From: Pseudomonas fluvialis
Lineage (GTDB): Bacteria > Pseudomonadota > Gammaproteobacteria > Pseudomonadales > Pseudomonadaceae
Assembly (NCBI RefSeq): GCF_002234375.1
Contig: NZ_NMQV01000002.1
Location: forward strand, 62,001-126,000
Length of the DNA stretch: 64,000 bases
Direction of reading: 5' to 3'
The translations under genes were made by a program, and so were the position numbers. This document shows, one piece after another, positions 46,397-54,587 of this stretch (positions are counted from its first letter, which is position 1; each line of letters begins with the position of its first letter). A model generated the notes under the pieces. The model saw only the letters and a program-made list of their open reading frames with translations, was not told the DNA's origin and did no database searches.

Positions 46397-47863
46397 ATGC
46401 AGTATCGCGACCTTCGCGACTTTATCCGCGGTCTGGAACAGCGCGGTGAACTCAAGCGTATTGCCGTGCCGGTTTCGCCGGTGCTGGAAATGACCGAAAT
46501 CTGCGACCGCACCCTGCGCAAGGGCGGCCCGGCGCTACTGTTCGAAAACCCCACCGGGTTCTCCACTCCGGTGCTGGGCAACCTGTTCGGCACGCCCAAG
46601 CGCGTGGCGCTGGGCATGGGCGCCGAGGATGTCTCCGAGCTGCGTGAAATCGGCAAGCTGCTGGCCTTTCTCAAGGAGCCCGAGCCGCCCAAGGGCCTGA
46701 AGGACGCCTGGAGCAAGCTGCCGATCTTCAAGAAGGTCCTGGCCATGGGGCCGAAGGTGCTCAAGGATGCGCCCTGCCATGAAGAAATCATCGAAGGCGA
46801 CGATGTCGACTTGGGCCAGCTGCCGATCCAGCACTGCTGGCCGGGCGATGTGGCGCCGTTGATCACCTGGGGACTGACCATCACCAAGGGTCCGCACAAG
46901 GAGCGGCAGAACCTTGGCATCTACCGCCAGCAGGTGATCGGTCGCAACAAGGTGATCATGCGCTGGCTCAGTCATCGCGGCGGCGCCCTGGATTTCCGCG
47001 ACTGGTGCGAGAAGTTTCCCGGCAAGCCCTACCCGGTGTGCGTGGCGCTGGGTGCCGATCCGGCGACCATTCTCGGTGCTGTGACGCCAGTGCCGGATAC
47101 CCTCTCCGAGTACGCTTTCGCCGGTCTCTTGCGCGGCCACAAGACCGAGCTGGTCAAGGCCATCGGCTCCGACCTGCAGGTGCCGGCCAGTGCCGAGATC
47201 GTCCTGGAAGGGCATATCTATCCGGGCGAGGCCGCGCCGGAAGGCCCCTATGGCGATCACACTGGCTACTACAACGAGGTCGATACCTTCCCGGTGTTTA
47301 CCGTCGAGCGCATCACTCAGCGGCGCAAGCCGATCTACCACAGCACCTACACCGGGCGGCCGCCGGATGAGCCGGCGATCCTCGGCGTGGCGTTGAACGA
47401 AGTGTTCGTGCCGATCCTGCAGAAGCAGTTCCCGGAGATCACCGACTTCTACCTGCCGCCCGAAGGCTGCTCGTACCGCATGGCGGTGGTGACCATCAAG
47501 AAGCAGTACCCGGGGCATGCCAAGCGGGTGATGCTCGGCGTGTGGAGCTTCCTGCGCCAGTTCATGTACACCAAGTTCGTCATCGTCACCGACGACGACA
47601 TCAATGCCCGCGACTGGAACGACGTGATCTGGGCCATCACCACGCGCATGGACCCCAAGCGCGACACGGTGATGATCGACAACACGCCGATCGACTACCT
47701 GGACTTCGCTTCGCCGGTCTCCGGCCTGGGCAGCAAGATGGGCCTGGATGCCACCCATAAATGGCCTGGCGAAACCAGTCGCGAGTGGGGGCGCTGCATC
47801 GAGCGTGATGCGGCTACCGTACAGCGTGTGGACGCGCTGTGGGCCGAGCTGGGCCTAGACTGA
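46397..47863 (+). CDS. ubiD: 3-Octaprenyl-4-hydroxybenzoate decarboxylase UbiD
   Basis: A 488-residue prenylated-FMN-dependent decarboxylase of ubiquinone synthesis. Motifs are [86 protein letters not shown] (the E-x-P-x-G-D-H active-site region), and the [15 protein letters not shown] terminus. Its start is the ATG at 46397; an in-frame start at 46349 would add unrelated residues. An imperfect tandem repeat lies just upstream. Confidence 0.96.
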   Translation: MQYRDLRDFIRGLEQRGELKRIAVPVSPVLEMTEICDRTLRKGGPALLFENPTGFSTPVLGNLFGTPKRVALGMGAEDVSELREIGKLLAFLKEPEPPKGLKDAWSKLPIFKKVLAMGPKVLKDAPCHEEIIEGDDVDLGQLPIQHCWPGDVAPLITWGLTITKGPHKERQNLGIYRQQVIGRNKVIMRWLSHRGGALDFRDWCEKFPGKPYPVCVALGADPATILGAVTPVPDTLSEYAFAGLLRGHKTELVKAIGSDLQVPASAEIVLEGHIYPGEAAPEGPYGDHTGYYNEVDTFPVFTVERITQRRKPIYHSTYTGRPPDEPAILGVALNEVFVPILQKQFPEITDFYLPPEGCSYRMAVVTIKKQYPGHAKRVMLGVWSFLRQFMYTKFVIVTDDDINARDWNDVIWAITTRMDPKRDTVMIDNTPIDYLDFASPVSGLGSKMGLDATHKWPGETSREWGRCIERDAATVQRVDALWAELGLD

Positions 47864-47900
47864 AGTCATACGCCACGCGTTGTAAGAAGAGTTCTAGACA

Positions 47901-48872
47901 GTGCTTAAAGTAACCCTCCAGCCCTCCGGCCTGGTTTTCCAGGTCGAACAGGGCGAACGCATCCTCGACGCCGCCCGGCGTCAGGGTGTCGAGTGTCCGC
48001 AAAGCTGCCGCAACGGCAATTGCCGGATTTGCGCGGCCCTGCTGGTCAATGGGCGTATTCGCCAAGCCGGGCAGTCGCTGGAGCAGGGCGAAGTGTTTTC
48101 CTGCCTGGCGGTACCCGAAGAAGATTGTGTCCTGCACTGGGAGGGCGTCTTGGCACCCGGGGAGTTGCCGGTGCGTCGCCTGGCCTGCCAGGTGCTGGGT
48201 TGCGAGCCACTGGGTGGCGATGTCTACCGTGTGCAGTTGCGGGCGCCGGCAGGCAAGCCGCTGCGCTACCACGCCGGGCAGTATCTGCTGGTCGAGCGCG
48301 CCGATGGTGACATGGCGGCTTTCTCGATCGCCTCGGCGCCGCATCAGGGGCGTGAACTGGAGTTGCACATTCTGGTGCGCGAAGAGAGCACCCGGCAGCT
48401 GCTCGCCCAGCTCCAGCAGCAGGGTACGGTGTCCGTACAGTTGCCGATGGGCAGCGTGCAGCTGCGCGAGCCAGCCCCTGCGGGACTGTTGCTGATTGCC
48501 GCGGGCACCGGCCTGGCGCAAATGCACAGCCTGGTGGCGCATAGCCTGGCCGAGGGCTGGACGCAGCCCATTCATCTGTATTGGGGCGTGCGTCAGGCGA
48601 CGGATTTCTATGCGCTGCCGGCGTTGGCGGCGTGGCAGGCCAGTGGTCAGGTGCGCGTGCATCAGGTGGTGAGTGACGATCCCGCCTGGGCGGGGCGCCA
48701 GGGTTTGCTGCACGAGACGGTGTGCGCCGACTTTGCAGACTTTCGTGGCTTGCAGGTCTATGCCAGTGGCTCGCCCGGCATGGTCTATGCGACCCTCGAT
48801 GCGCTGCTGGCGGCGGGTATGCAGCGTGAGCAGATGCAGGCTGATGTCTTCGACTATGCGCCCCGCGACTGA
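47901..48872 (+). CDS. Ferredoxin-domain NAD(P)H-flavin reductase-like oxidoreductase
   Basis: A 323-residue protein. The N-terminal plant-type [2Fe-2S] domain has cysteines in CPQSCRNGNCRICAALL (C-x4-C-x2-C) and a fourth in FSCLAVPEEDC. It is fused to a ferredoxin-NADP reductase-like part: an FAD-binding segment YHAGQYLLVERADGDMAAFSIASAP and an NAD-binding segment LLLIAAGTGLAQMHSLV. It resembles CDP-6-deoxy-delta-3,4-glucoseen reductase and UbiD-neighbour Fre-like proteins. The start is a GTG at 47901. Its position after ubiD suggests a link to quinone or flavin chemistry, unproven. Confidence 0.87.
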   Translation: MLKVTLQPSGLVFQVEQGERILDAARRQGVECPQSCRNGNCRICAALLVNGRIRQAGQSLEQGEVFSCLAVPEEDCVLHWEGVLAPGELPVRRLACQVLGCEPLGGDVYRVQLRAPAGKPLRYHAGQYLLVERADGDMAAFSIASAPHQGRELELHILVREESTRQLLAQLQQQGTVSVQLPMGSVQLREPAPAGLLLIAAGTGLAQMHSLVAHSLAEGWTQPIHLYWGVRQATDFYALPALAAWQASGQVRVHQVVSDDPAWAGRQGLLHETVCADFADFRGLQVYASGSPGMVYATLDALLAAGMQREQMQADVFDYAPRD

Positions 48873-48884
48873 GCAGCGGGCATA

Positions 48885-48914
48885 AAAAAGGGAGGCCTGC
48901 GGGCCTCCCTTTTT
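48885..48914. terminator. Bidirectional terminator between the reductase gene and serA
   Basis: AAAAAGGGAGGCC pairs with GGCCTCCCTTTTT around TGCG (48885-48914). The A-run on one side and T-run on the other give an intrinsic terminator on both strands, serving the two convergent genes. Confidence 0.92.
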
Positions 48915-48931
48915 CGTTGCGGCAACGGCTG

Positions 48932-50161
48932 TTAGAACAGCACGCGACTGCGGATGGTGCCGTTGACGTGCTGCAGCTTCTCCAGCGCCAGGTCGGAGTA
49001 TTCCTTGTCCACGTCGATCACCACGTAGCCGACCTTCTCGTTGGTCTGCAGGAACTGCCCGCAGATGTTGATGCCGTTGTCGGCGAACACCTTGTTGATC
49101 TCGCTCATCACGCCAGGGATGTTCTGGTGGATGTGCAGCAGGCGGTGCTTGCCCGGGTGCGACGGCAGGGCCACTTCGGGGAAGTTGACCGAGGACACCG
49201 AGGTGCCGTTGTCACTGTACTTGACCAGCTTCTCGGCGACTTCCAGGCCGATGTTGGCCTGCGCTTCGGCGGTGGAGCCGCCGATGTGCGGGGTGAGGAT
49301 CACCCGGTCCAGGCCGCGCAGCGGGCTTTCGAACTCTTCGTCGTTGGACTTCGGCTCGACCGGGAACACGTCGATGGCCGCACCGATCAGGTGCTCGTCC
49401 TTGATCGCGGCGGCCAGGTGGTCCAGTTCGACCACGGTGCCGCGGGCGGCGTTGATCAGGATGCCGCCCTTCTTCATGGCGCGGATTTCCTTCTCGCCGA
49501 TCATCCACTGGGTGGACGGCAGTTCCGGTACGTGCAGGGAAACGATGTCGCACATGCCCAGCAGGTCATACAGGTTGCCGATCTGCGTGGCGTTGCCCAG
49601 CGGCAGCTTGGTGACTACGTCGTAGAAGAACACCTGCATGCCCAGCGCTTCGGCGAGTACCGAGAGCTGGGTGCCGATGGAGCCGTAGCCGACGATGCCC
49701 AGCTTCTTGCCGCGGATTTCGAAGGAGTTGGCCGCCGACTTGATCCAGCCGCCACGGTGGCAGGAGGCGTTCTTCTCGGGGATGCCGCGCAGCAGCAGGA
49801 TGGCCTGGCCCAGCACCAGCTCGGCTACCGAACGGGTGTTCGAGTAGGGCGCGTTGAATACCGCGATGCCACGCTCGCGAGCCGCATTCAGGTCAACCTG
49901 GTTGGTGCCGATGCAGAAGCAGCCCACCGCAACCAGCTTCTTGGCGCAGTCGAAGACCTCGGCGGTCAGCTGAGTGCGCGAACGGATACCGATGAAATGG
50001 GCATCGGCGATCTTTTCTTTCAGTTCGTCACCGGACAGCGCGCCCTTGAGGTACTCGATGTTGCTGTAACCGGCCGCCTTCAGGGTGTCGACGGCGTTCT
50101 GGTGTACGCCTTCGAGGAGAAGGAACTTGATCTTGCTCTTGTCGAGAGAGGTCTTGCTCAT
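48932..50161 (-). CDS. serA: D-3-Phosphoglycerate dehydrogenase
   Basis: A 409-residue enzyme for the first step of serine synthesis; it also reduces 2-oxoglutarate to D-2-hydroxyglutarate. The Rossmann motif is GIVGYGSIGTQLSVLAEALG. Catalytic residues sit in AARGTVVE (Arg), the Glu after VFPVEPKSN and His in TPHIGGSTAEAQ. A C-terminal ACT domain (about 335-409) includes HQNIPGVMSEINKVFADNGINICGQF for serine feedback. It is divergent from the D-2-hydroxyglutarate dehydrogenase gene across a 187-bp gap. Confidence 0.97.
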   Translation of the reverse strand: MSKTSLDKSKIKFLLLEGVHQNAVDTLKAAGYSNIEYLKGALSGDELKEKIADAHFIGIRSRTQLTAEVFDCAKKLVAVGCFCIGTNQVDLNAARERGIAVFNAPYSNTRSVAELVLGQAILLLRGIPEKNASCHRGGWIKSAANSFEIRGKKLGIVGYGSIGTQLSVLAEALGMQVFFYDVVTKLPLGNATQIGNLYDLLGMCDIVSLHVPELPSTQWMIGEKEIRAMKKGGILINAARGTVVELDHLAAAIKDEHLIGAAIDVFPVEPKSNDEEFESPLRGLDRVILTPHIGGSTAEAQANIGLEVAEKLVKYSDNGTSVSSVNFPEVALPSHPGKHRLLHIHQNIPGVMSEINKVFADNGINICGQFLQTNEKVGYVVIDVDKEYSDLALEKLQHVNGTIRSRVLF

Positions 50162-50260
50162 CGGGATACCTGTGGTCGCGCTGGAAGTGAGTCTGGGCAG
50201 GCGCTGGCAGGCGTCTGCGACCCGCCGATATCGGCCTGCTGGCGTGATTCGCGGGGGGCG

Positions 50261-50272
50261 TATGCTAGCATA
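50261..50272. promoter_or_regulatory. Perfect palindrome TATGCTAGCATA in the serA/D2HGDH divergent promoter region
   Basis: TATGCTAGCATA is a perfect 12-bp dyad lying 100 bp upstream of serA and 77 bp upstream of the oxidase gene. Read on either strand it offers a TATGCT -10-like hexamer, so it could form overlapping divergent promoters or an operator. No good -35 box was found at 17 bp on either side. Confidence 0.4.
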
Positions 50273-50348
50273 GGAGCCCTCCGAAATACCCAGCCTTGGC
50301 CGATGAAGCGTGCTCAGGGTGACCATGAATCCTTTGAGAGTTCCCTAG

Positions 50349-51743
50349 ATGACCGACAACGCCCTGATCGAAGCGCTGAAGAGCCTGGTTGAACCGGGCA
50401 AGGTGCTGACCGACACCGATTCCCTGCAGGCTTATGGCAAGGACTGGACCAAGCACTTCGCGCCGGCGCCGCTGGCCATCGTGTTTCCCAAGAGCATCGA
50501 GCAGGTGCAGGCCATCGTGCGCTGGGCCAACCAGCACAAGGTCGCCCTGGTGCCGTCCGGTGGGCGTACCGGGCTGTCTGCCGGCGCGGTGGCAGCCAAC
50601 GGTGAAGTGGTGGTGTCCTTCGACTACATGAACCAGATCCTCGCCTTCAACGAGTACGACCGTACGGTGGTCTGCCAGCCAGGCGTGGTGACCAAGCAGT
50701 TGCAGCAGTTCGCCGAGGACAAGGGTCTGTACTACCCGGTGGACTTTGCTTCCAGCGGTTCCAGCCAGATTGGCGGCAACATCGGCACCAATGCCGGCGG
50801 GATCAAGGTGATCCGCTACGGCATGACCCGCAACTGGGTGGCCGGCCTCAAGGTCGTCACCGGCACTGGCGACCTGCTGGAACTGAACCGCGACCTGATC
50901 AAGAACGCTACCGGCTACGACATGCGCCAGCTGTTTATCGGCGCTGAAGGCACCCTGGGTTTTGTTGTCGAGGCGACCATGCGTCTGGAGCGGGCGCCGA
51001 AGAACCTCACTGCCATGGTGCTCGGTACCCCGGACTTCGATTCGATCATGCCGGTGCTGCATGCCTTCCAGGGCAAGCTCGACCTGACCGCCTTCGAGTT
51101 CTTCTCCGACAAAGCCCTGGCCAAGGTGCTGGCGCGCGGCGATGTGCCGCCGGCTTTTGAGACCGACTGCCCGTTCTATGCCCTGCTGGAGTTCGAGGCG
51201 ACCACCGAGGAAGTGGCCAACCAGGCCCTGGAAACCTTCGAGTACTGCGTCGAGCAGGGCTGGGTACTGGATGGCGTGATGAGCCAGAGCGAGCAGCAGC
51301 TGCAGAACCTGTGGAAGCTGCGCGAGTACATCTCGGAAACCATCAGCCACTGGACGCCGTACAAGAACGACATTTCGGTCACCGTGAGCAAGGTGCCGGC
51401 GTTCCTCCACGATATCGACCGCATCGTTGAGGAAAACTACCCGGACTTCGAAGTGGTGTGGTTCGGCCATATCGGCGACGGCAACCTGCACCTGAACATT
51501 CTCAAGCCGGAGAGCCTGTCCAAGGACGAGTTCTTCGCCAAGTGCGCGACGGTCAATAAGTGGGTGTTCGAGACCGTGGAGAAGTACAACGGCTCGATCA
51601 GCGCCGAGCACGGCGTGGGCATGACCAAGCGCGACTACCTGCACTACAGCCGTTCCGAGGCGGAAATCGCCTACATGAAGGCGGTCAAGGCGGTGTTCGA
51701 TCCGAACGGCATCATGAACCCCGGCAAGATCTTCCCGGTTTAA
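50349..51743 (+). CDS. FAD-linked D-2-hydroxyglutarate dehydrogenase (GlcD/VAO family)
   Basis: A 464-residue flavoprotein. The FAD-binding segment ALVPSGGRTGLSAGAV and SSGSSQIGGNIGTNAGGIKVIRYGMTRNWVAGLKVVTGTG lie in the N-terminal half. The C-terminal FAD-oxidase domain has VVWFGHIGDGNLHLNI and GSISAEHGVGMTKRDYL. This gene pair is known in Pseudomonas: the dehydrogenase removes the D-2-hydroxyglutarate produced by SerA and helps drive serine synthesis. The gene is next to and divergent from serA, which supports that function over D-lactate or glycolate oxidation. Confidence 0.9.
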   Translation: MTDNALIEALKSLVEPGKVLTDTDSLQAYGKDWTKHFAPAPLAIVFPKSIEQVQAIVRWANQHKVALVPSGGRTGLSAGAVAANGEVVVSFDYMNQILAFNEYDRTVVCQPGVVTKQLQQFAEDKGLYYPVDFASSGSSQIGGNIGTNAGGIKVIRYGMTRNWVAGLKVVTGTGDLLELNRDLIKNATGYDMRQLFIGAEGTLGFVVEATMRLERAPKNLTAMVLGTPDFDSIMPVLHAFQGKLDLTAFEFFSDKALAKVLARGDVPPAFETDCPFYALLEFEATTEEVANQALETFEYCVEQGWVLDGVMSQSEQQLQNLWKLREYISETISHWTPYKNDISVTVSKVPAFLHDIDRIVEENYPDFEVVWFGHIGDGNLHLNILKPESLSKDEFFAKCATVNKWVFETVEKYNGSISAEHGVGMTKRDYLHYSRSEAEIAYMKAVKAVFDPNGIMNPGKIFPV

Positions 51744-51785
51744 AGCTGCTGCGGGCTTGCGCGCACCAGGCGTTGTTGGCGCAAC

Positions 51786-51829
51786 CGGGAAAAATGCTCA
51801 TTGGCTACAGCCAACTGCGCTTTTTCCCG
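51786..51829. repeat. Intergenic inverted repeat, possible scattered Pseudomonas element
   Basis: CGGGAAAAA (51786-51794) pairs with TTTTTCCCG (51821-51829). Inside, TTGGCT at 51801-51806 can match AGCCAA at 51809-51814. The flanking sequence, CGCTTACGCCGCCTAGCCTG and onward, resembles a short intergenic element that I recall in many copies in Pseudomonas genomes and that gives conserved pseudo-peptides ending near LRFFP. The 153-bp gap holds no gene that I trust. Confidence 0.5.
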
Positions 51830-51896
51830 CTTACGCCGCCTAGCCTGGCCTTCGCTCGCGACGCTTTAAACAGCTCCCAGTAATGGAGAAGCCGCA

Positions 51897-52562
51897 ATGA
51901 GCTACCAGCACCACTACACCGACGGCACGCCGATCCACTTTCCGCTGGGCAAGGTGGTCTGTGTCGGGCGCAATTACGCCGAGCATGCCGCCGAGCTGAA
52001 CAACCCGATCCCCAGCGAGCCGCTGCTGTTCATCAAGCCGGGCAGTTGCACCGTACCCATGGAGGGCAGCTTTGCCATCCCGCAGGAGCGCGGCGCCGTG
52101 CACTTCGAGGCGGAGATCGCCGTGCTGATCGGCAAGCCACTGTCGAAAAAGCCGAGCGAAGAAGAGGTGCGTGATGCCATCTCCGGCTATGCCCCGGCAC
52201 TGGACCTGACCCTGCGTGACGTACAGGCCAAACTGAAGGAAAAGGGCCTGCCCTGGGAGCTGGCCAAGAGCTTCGACGGCGCCTACGTGCTGGCACCCTT
52301 CGTGGCGGCCGATGCCGTGGAGGATGTCACGGACATCGGCATTCGTTTGTCCGTCGATGGTCAGCTACGCCAGGACGGCAACAGTCGCGACATGCTCAAC
52401 CCGATTATCCCGCTGATCCAGCACATCGCTGCTCACTTCAGCCTGCAAGCCGGCGACGTGGTGTCCACCGGCACGCCGGCCGGGGTTGGCCCGTTACACA
52501 GTGGCGAGCAACTGCACATTGAGTTGCCCGGGCTCAGTGGATTTACCTGTCGCGTCCGCTAG
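51897..52562 (+). CDS. Fumarylacetoacetate hydrolase-family protein (FAHD1/YcgM-like)
   Basis: A 221-residue enzyme with the FAH fold: GKVVCVGRNYAEHAAELNN, LFIKPGSCTVP, the metal-binding Glu pair in VHFEAEIAVLIGKPL, APALDLTLRDVQ and GDVVSTGTPAGVGPL. Relatives act as acylpyruvases or oxaloacetate decarboxylases with Mg2+. It follows the D-2-hydroxyglutarate dehydrogenase gene after 153 bp on the same strand. The actual substrate cannot be decided from sequence. Confidence 0.9.
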   Translation: MSYQHHYTDGTPIHFPLGKVVCVGRNYAEHAAELNNPIPSEPLLFIKPGSCTVPMEGSFAIPQERGAVHFEAEIAVLIGKPLSKKPSEEEVRDAISGYAPALDLTLRDVQAKLKEKGLPWELAKSFDGAYVLAPFVAADAVEDVTDIGIRLSVDGQLRQDGNSRDMLNPIIPLIQHIAAHFSLQAGDVVSTGTPAGVGPLHSGEQLHIELPGLSGFTCRVR

Positions 52563-52637
52563 GTGTTGCGTAGTGCCAGGGAACCAGCGCCTCTCCCGGT
52601 GGGTCTGAAACGCTCTGTAGCCTGAACGGGTGGTTGG

Positions 52638-53534
52638 ATGTTTCCTGTATTACGTCGCTATCGCGGGCGTTTGCTGCTGCTGTTGTCGTTGCTGGGTGGT
52701 ACGGCACTGGCCGGCTACATGCACTGGGATGACCGTGGCCTGTTTTGGCTGCAGCAGCAGCGCAGTACCCCGGCCGAGCGGGCTGCCGCGATCTGGTTGC
52801 CGGATTACCATGCGGTAATCGATGGCAAACCGTTGCAGGGCCTGGAGGAGGATGAGACCTCGGGGCTGACCTATCATCCGGCTACCGGCACCCTGTTCAC
52901 CGTGACCGGACGTAATCCGCTGCTGGTCGAACTGTCCCGCCAGGGTGATGTGCTGCGCCGTATTAGGTTGCGCGGCTTTGCCGACCCGGAAGCGGTCGAG
53001 GTGCTGGGTGCCAATCGCCTGGGCATCGTCGATGAACGGCGGCGCCAGCTGGTGGTCTTCGAGCTATCCGCCGCCACCCGGGAAATTGATGCTGCCGACT
53101 GGCCGGGCTATGACCTGGGCTTTGCTTCGGCTGGCAACAAGGGCTTCGAGGGCATGGCCTGGAATCCGCGTACGCAAAGCCTGCTGTTGGCCAAGGAGCG
53201 TGAGCCACTGGGCCTGTTCAGCCTGCCCTTTCCAGGTGAGGACGGTGCGCCCGGGGCCTTGCAGCCGTTGCGTGGTGGGCATCTGTTCGTGCGTGATCTG
53301 TCATCGCTGACCTACGACCTGCGTACCGGCCACACCCTGGTGTTGTCCGACGAGTCGCGTCTGCTGCTGGAGCTCGACGCCGCGGGACAGCCGGTCAGCT
53401 TCATCAGCTTGCTGGGCGGGCAGCGCGGCTTGAAGTTCAGCATTGGCCAGGCCGAAGGTGTGGCCATGGACGAGGACGGCACCATCTACCTGGTCAGTGA
53501 GCCAAACCTGTTCTATGTGCTGCGCAAGCGCTGA
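52638..53534 (+). CDS. SdiA-regulated-type (YjiK/CarP-like) beta-propeller protein, first of two
   Basis: A 298-residue protein with an N-terminal signal anchor (about residues 9-27, GRLLLLLSLLGGTALAGYM) and a periplasmic propeller. Repeated motifs are TSGLTYHPATGTLFTVTG, LRGFADPEAVEVLG, ASAGNKGFEGMAWNP, LAKEREPLGLFSL, FVRDLSSLTYDLRTGHTLVLSDESRLLLELD and GQAEGVAMDEDGTIYLVSEPNLFY. It belongs to the phytase-like SdiA-regulated family that includes P. aeruginosa CarP, linked to calcium responses. It sits directly before a paralogue. Confidence 0.85.
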   Translation: MFPVLRRYRGRLLLLLSLLGGTALAGYMHWDDRGLFWLQQQRSTPAERAAAIWLPDYHAVIDGKPLQGLEEDETSGLTYHPATGTLFTVTGRNPLLVELSRQGDVLRRIRLRGFADPEAVEVLGANRLGIVDERRRQLVVFELSAATREIDAADWPGYDLGFASAGNKGFEGMAWNPRTQSLLLAKEREPLGLFSLPFPGEDGAPGALQPLRGGHLFVRDLSSLTYDLRTGHTLVLSDESRLLLELDAAGQPVSFISLLGGQRGLKFSIGQAEGVAMDEDGTIYLVSEPNLFYVLRKR

Positions 53535-53602
53535 TTCAGTTTCGCTTCAGCTGCGTCCGCTATAACGCTTGGCGGATGACCAGCCTGGAGCTCTACCCCA
53601 CC

Positions 53603-54517
53603 ATGAACAAGCCGATTCGCCTTGTCGTTCTGCTCGGTCTGAGCCTGCTGCTGGTGGGGCTTGCCCAGCATTACCGGTTGTTCGAGCGGGCCTGGTTCAG
53701 TGTGCAGGAGTGGCGCAATGCCGCGCAGTGGCGGGAGCGTTCGCTGTGGCTGGGTGACTATCAGGTGGTTATCGAGGCGCAGCCGGTAGCAGGGCTCAGC
53801 GACCTGTCGGCGCTGACCTACGATCCGCAGCGGCGTAGCCTGTTCAGCGTGACCAACAAGCCGGCGCGGGTGGTTGAACTGAGCCTGGATGGCCAGCTCA
53901 AACGGATTATCGAGTTACGTGGCTTTGGTGATCCGGAAGCCATCGAGTACATCCAGCCGGGTATTTTCGTGATTGCCGATGAGCGTGAGCAGCGCCTGGT
54001 CAAGGTATTTATCGATGAACATACCCGCCTGCTCGATGCCAACGGCCTGCAACAGCTGGCGCTGGGGTTGGGGCGCAACGGCAACAAGGGCTTCGAGGGG
54101 CTGGCCTGGAACAGTAGCAGCGAGCGCCTGTGGGTAGCCAAGGAGCGTGATCCGGTGCGGATCTTCGAAATCGTCGGTTTTCCCCATGTGCAGCGTGAGT
54201 TGCCGCTGAGCCTGGAGGTCAACAGTGACCCGCACCGCGATGCCGGGCTGTTCCTGCGCGACCTGTCGAGTCTTGATCATGACCGTAGTACCGGGCACCT
54301 GCTGGTGCTGTCGGACGAGTCGCGGCTGATTCTTGAGTTGGATAGCCAGGGCAAGCCGGTCAGTAGTCTGTCCCTGTTGCGCGGCCGTCATGGTCTGCAG
54401 CGCAGTGTGCCGCAGGCCGAGGGGCTGGCCAGCGACGAGCAGGGCAACTTGTATCTGGTCAGCGAACCCAACCTGTTCTACCGCTTCAGCAAGCCTGAGC
54501 AGGCTACGGCAAACTGA
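53603..54517 (+). CDS. SdiA-regulated-type (YjiK/CarP-like) beta-propeller protein, second of two
   Basis: A 304-residue paralogue of the preceding gene with an N-terminal signal anchor (PIRLVVLLGLSLLLVGLAQHY). The same motifs recur: LSALTYDPQRRSLFSVTN, LRGFGDPEAIEYI, GRNGNKGFEGLAWNS, VAKERDPVRIFEI, FLRDLSSLDHDRSTGHLLVLSDESRLILELD and PQAEGLASDEQGNLYLVSEPNLFYRF. I chose the ATG at 53603; another at 53576 would add nine residues before the anchor. The pair is a tandem duplication that has diverged strongly. A terminator for the opposite strand follows. Confidence 0.85.
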   Translation: MNKPIRLVVLLGLSLLLVGLAQHYRLFERAWFSVQEWRNAAQWRERSLWLGDYQVVIEAQPVAGLSDLSALTYDPQRRSLFSVTNKPARVVELSLDGQLKRIIELRGFGDPEAIEYIQPGIFVIADEREQRLVKVFIDEHTRLLDANGLQQLALGLGRNGNKGFEGLAWNSSSERLWVAKERDPVRIFEIVGFPHVQRELPLSLEVNSDPHRDAGLFLRDLSSLDHDRSTGHLLVLSDESRLILELDSQGKPVSSLSLLRGRHGLQRSVPQAEGLASDEQGNLYLVSEPNLFYRFSKPEQATAN

Positions 54518-54529
54518 GGCGCCTGGGAT

Positions 54530-54555
54530 AAAAAAGCCCGGCACATGGCCGGGCT
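54530..54555 (-). terminator. Rho-independent terminator after dctM
   Basis: On the minus strand, AGCCCGGC pairs with GCCGGGCT around a 5-nt loop (54535-54555) and is followed by TTTTTTAT. It ends the dctPQM transcript. Its A-run on the plus strand gives weaker support for termination of the propeller genes. Confidence 0.88.
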
Positions 54556-54587
54556 GGAGAACAGCGTCGCACGCGCGACGCGTGGCT

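Noticed and set aside
51744..51896. A possible small gene around 51794-51883 (peptide starting MLIGYSQLRFFP)
   Set aside because: It lies on the inverted repeat, has no ribosome site of note, and looks like an intergenic element rather than a gene.
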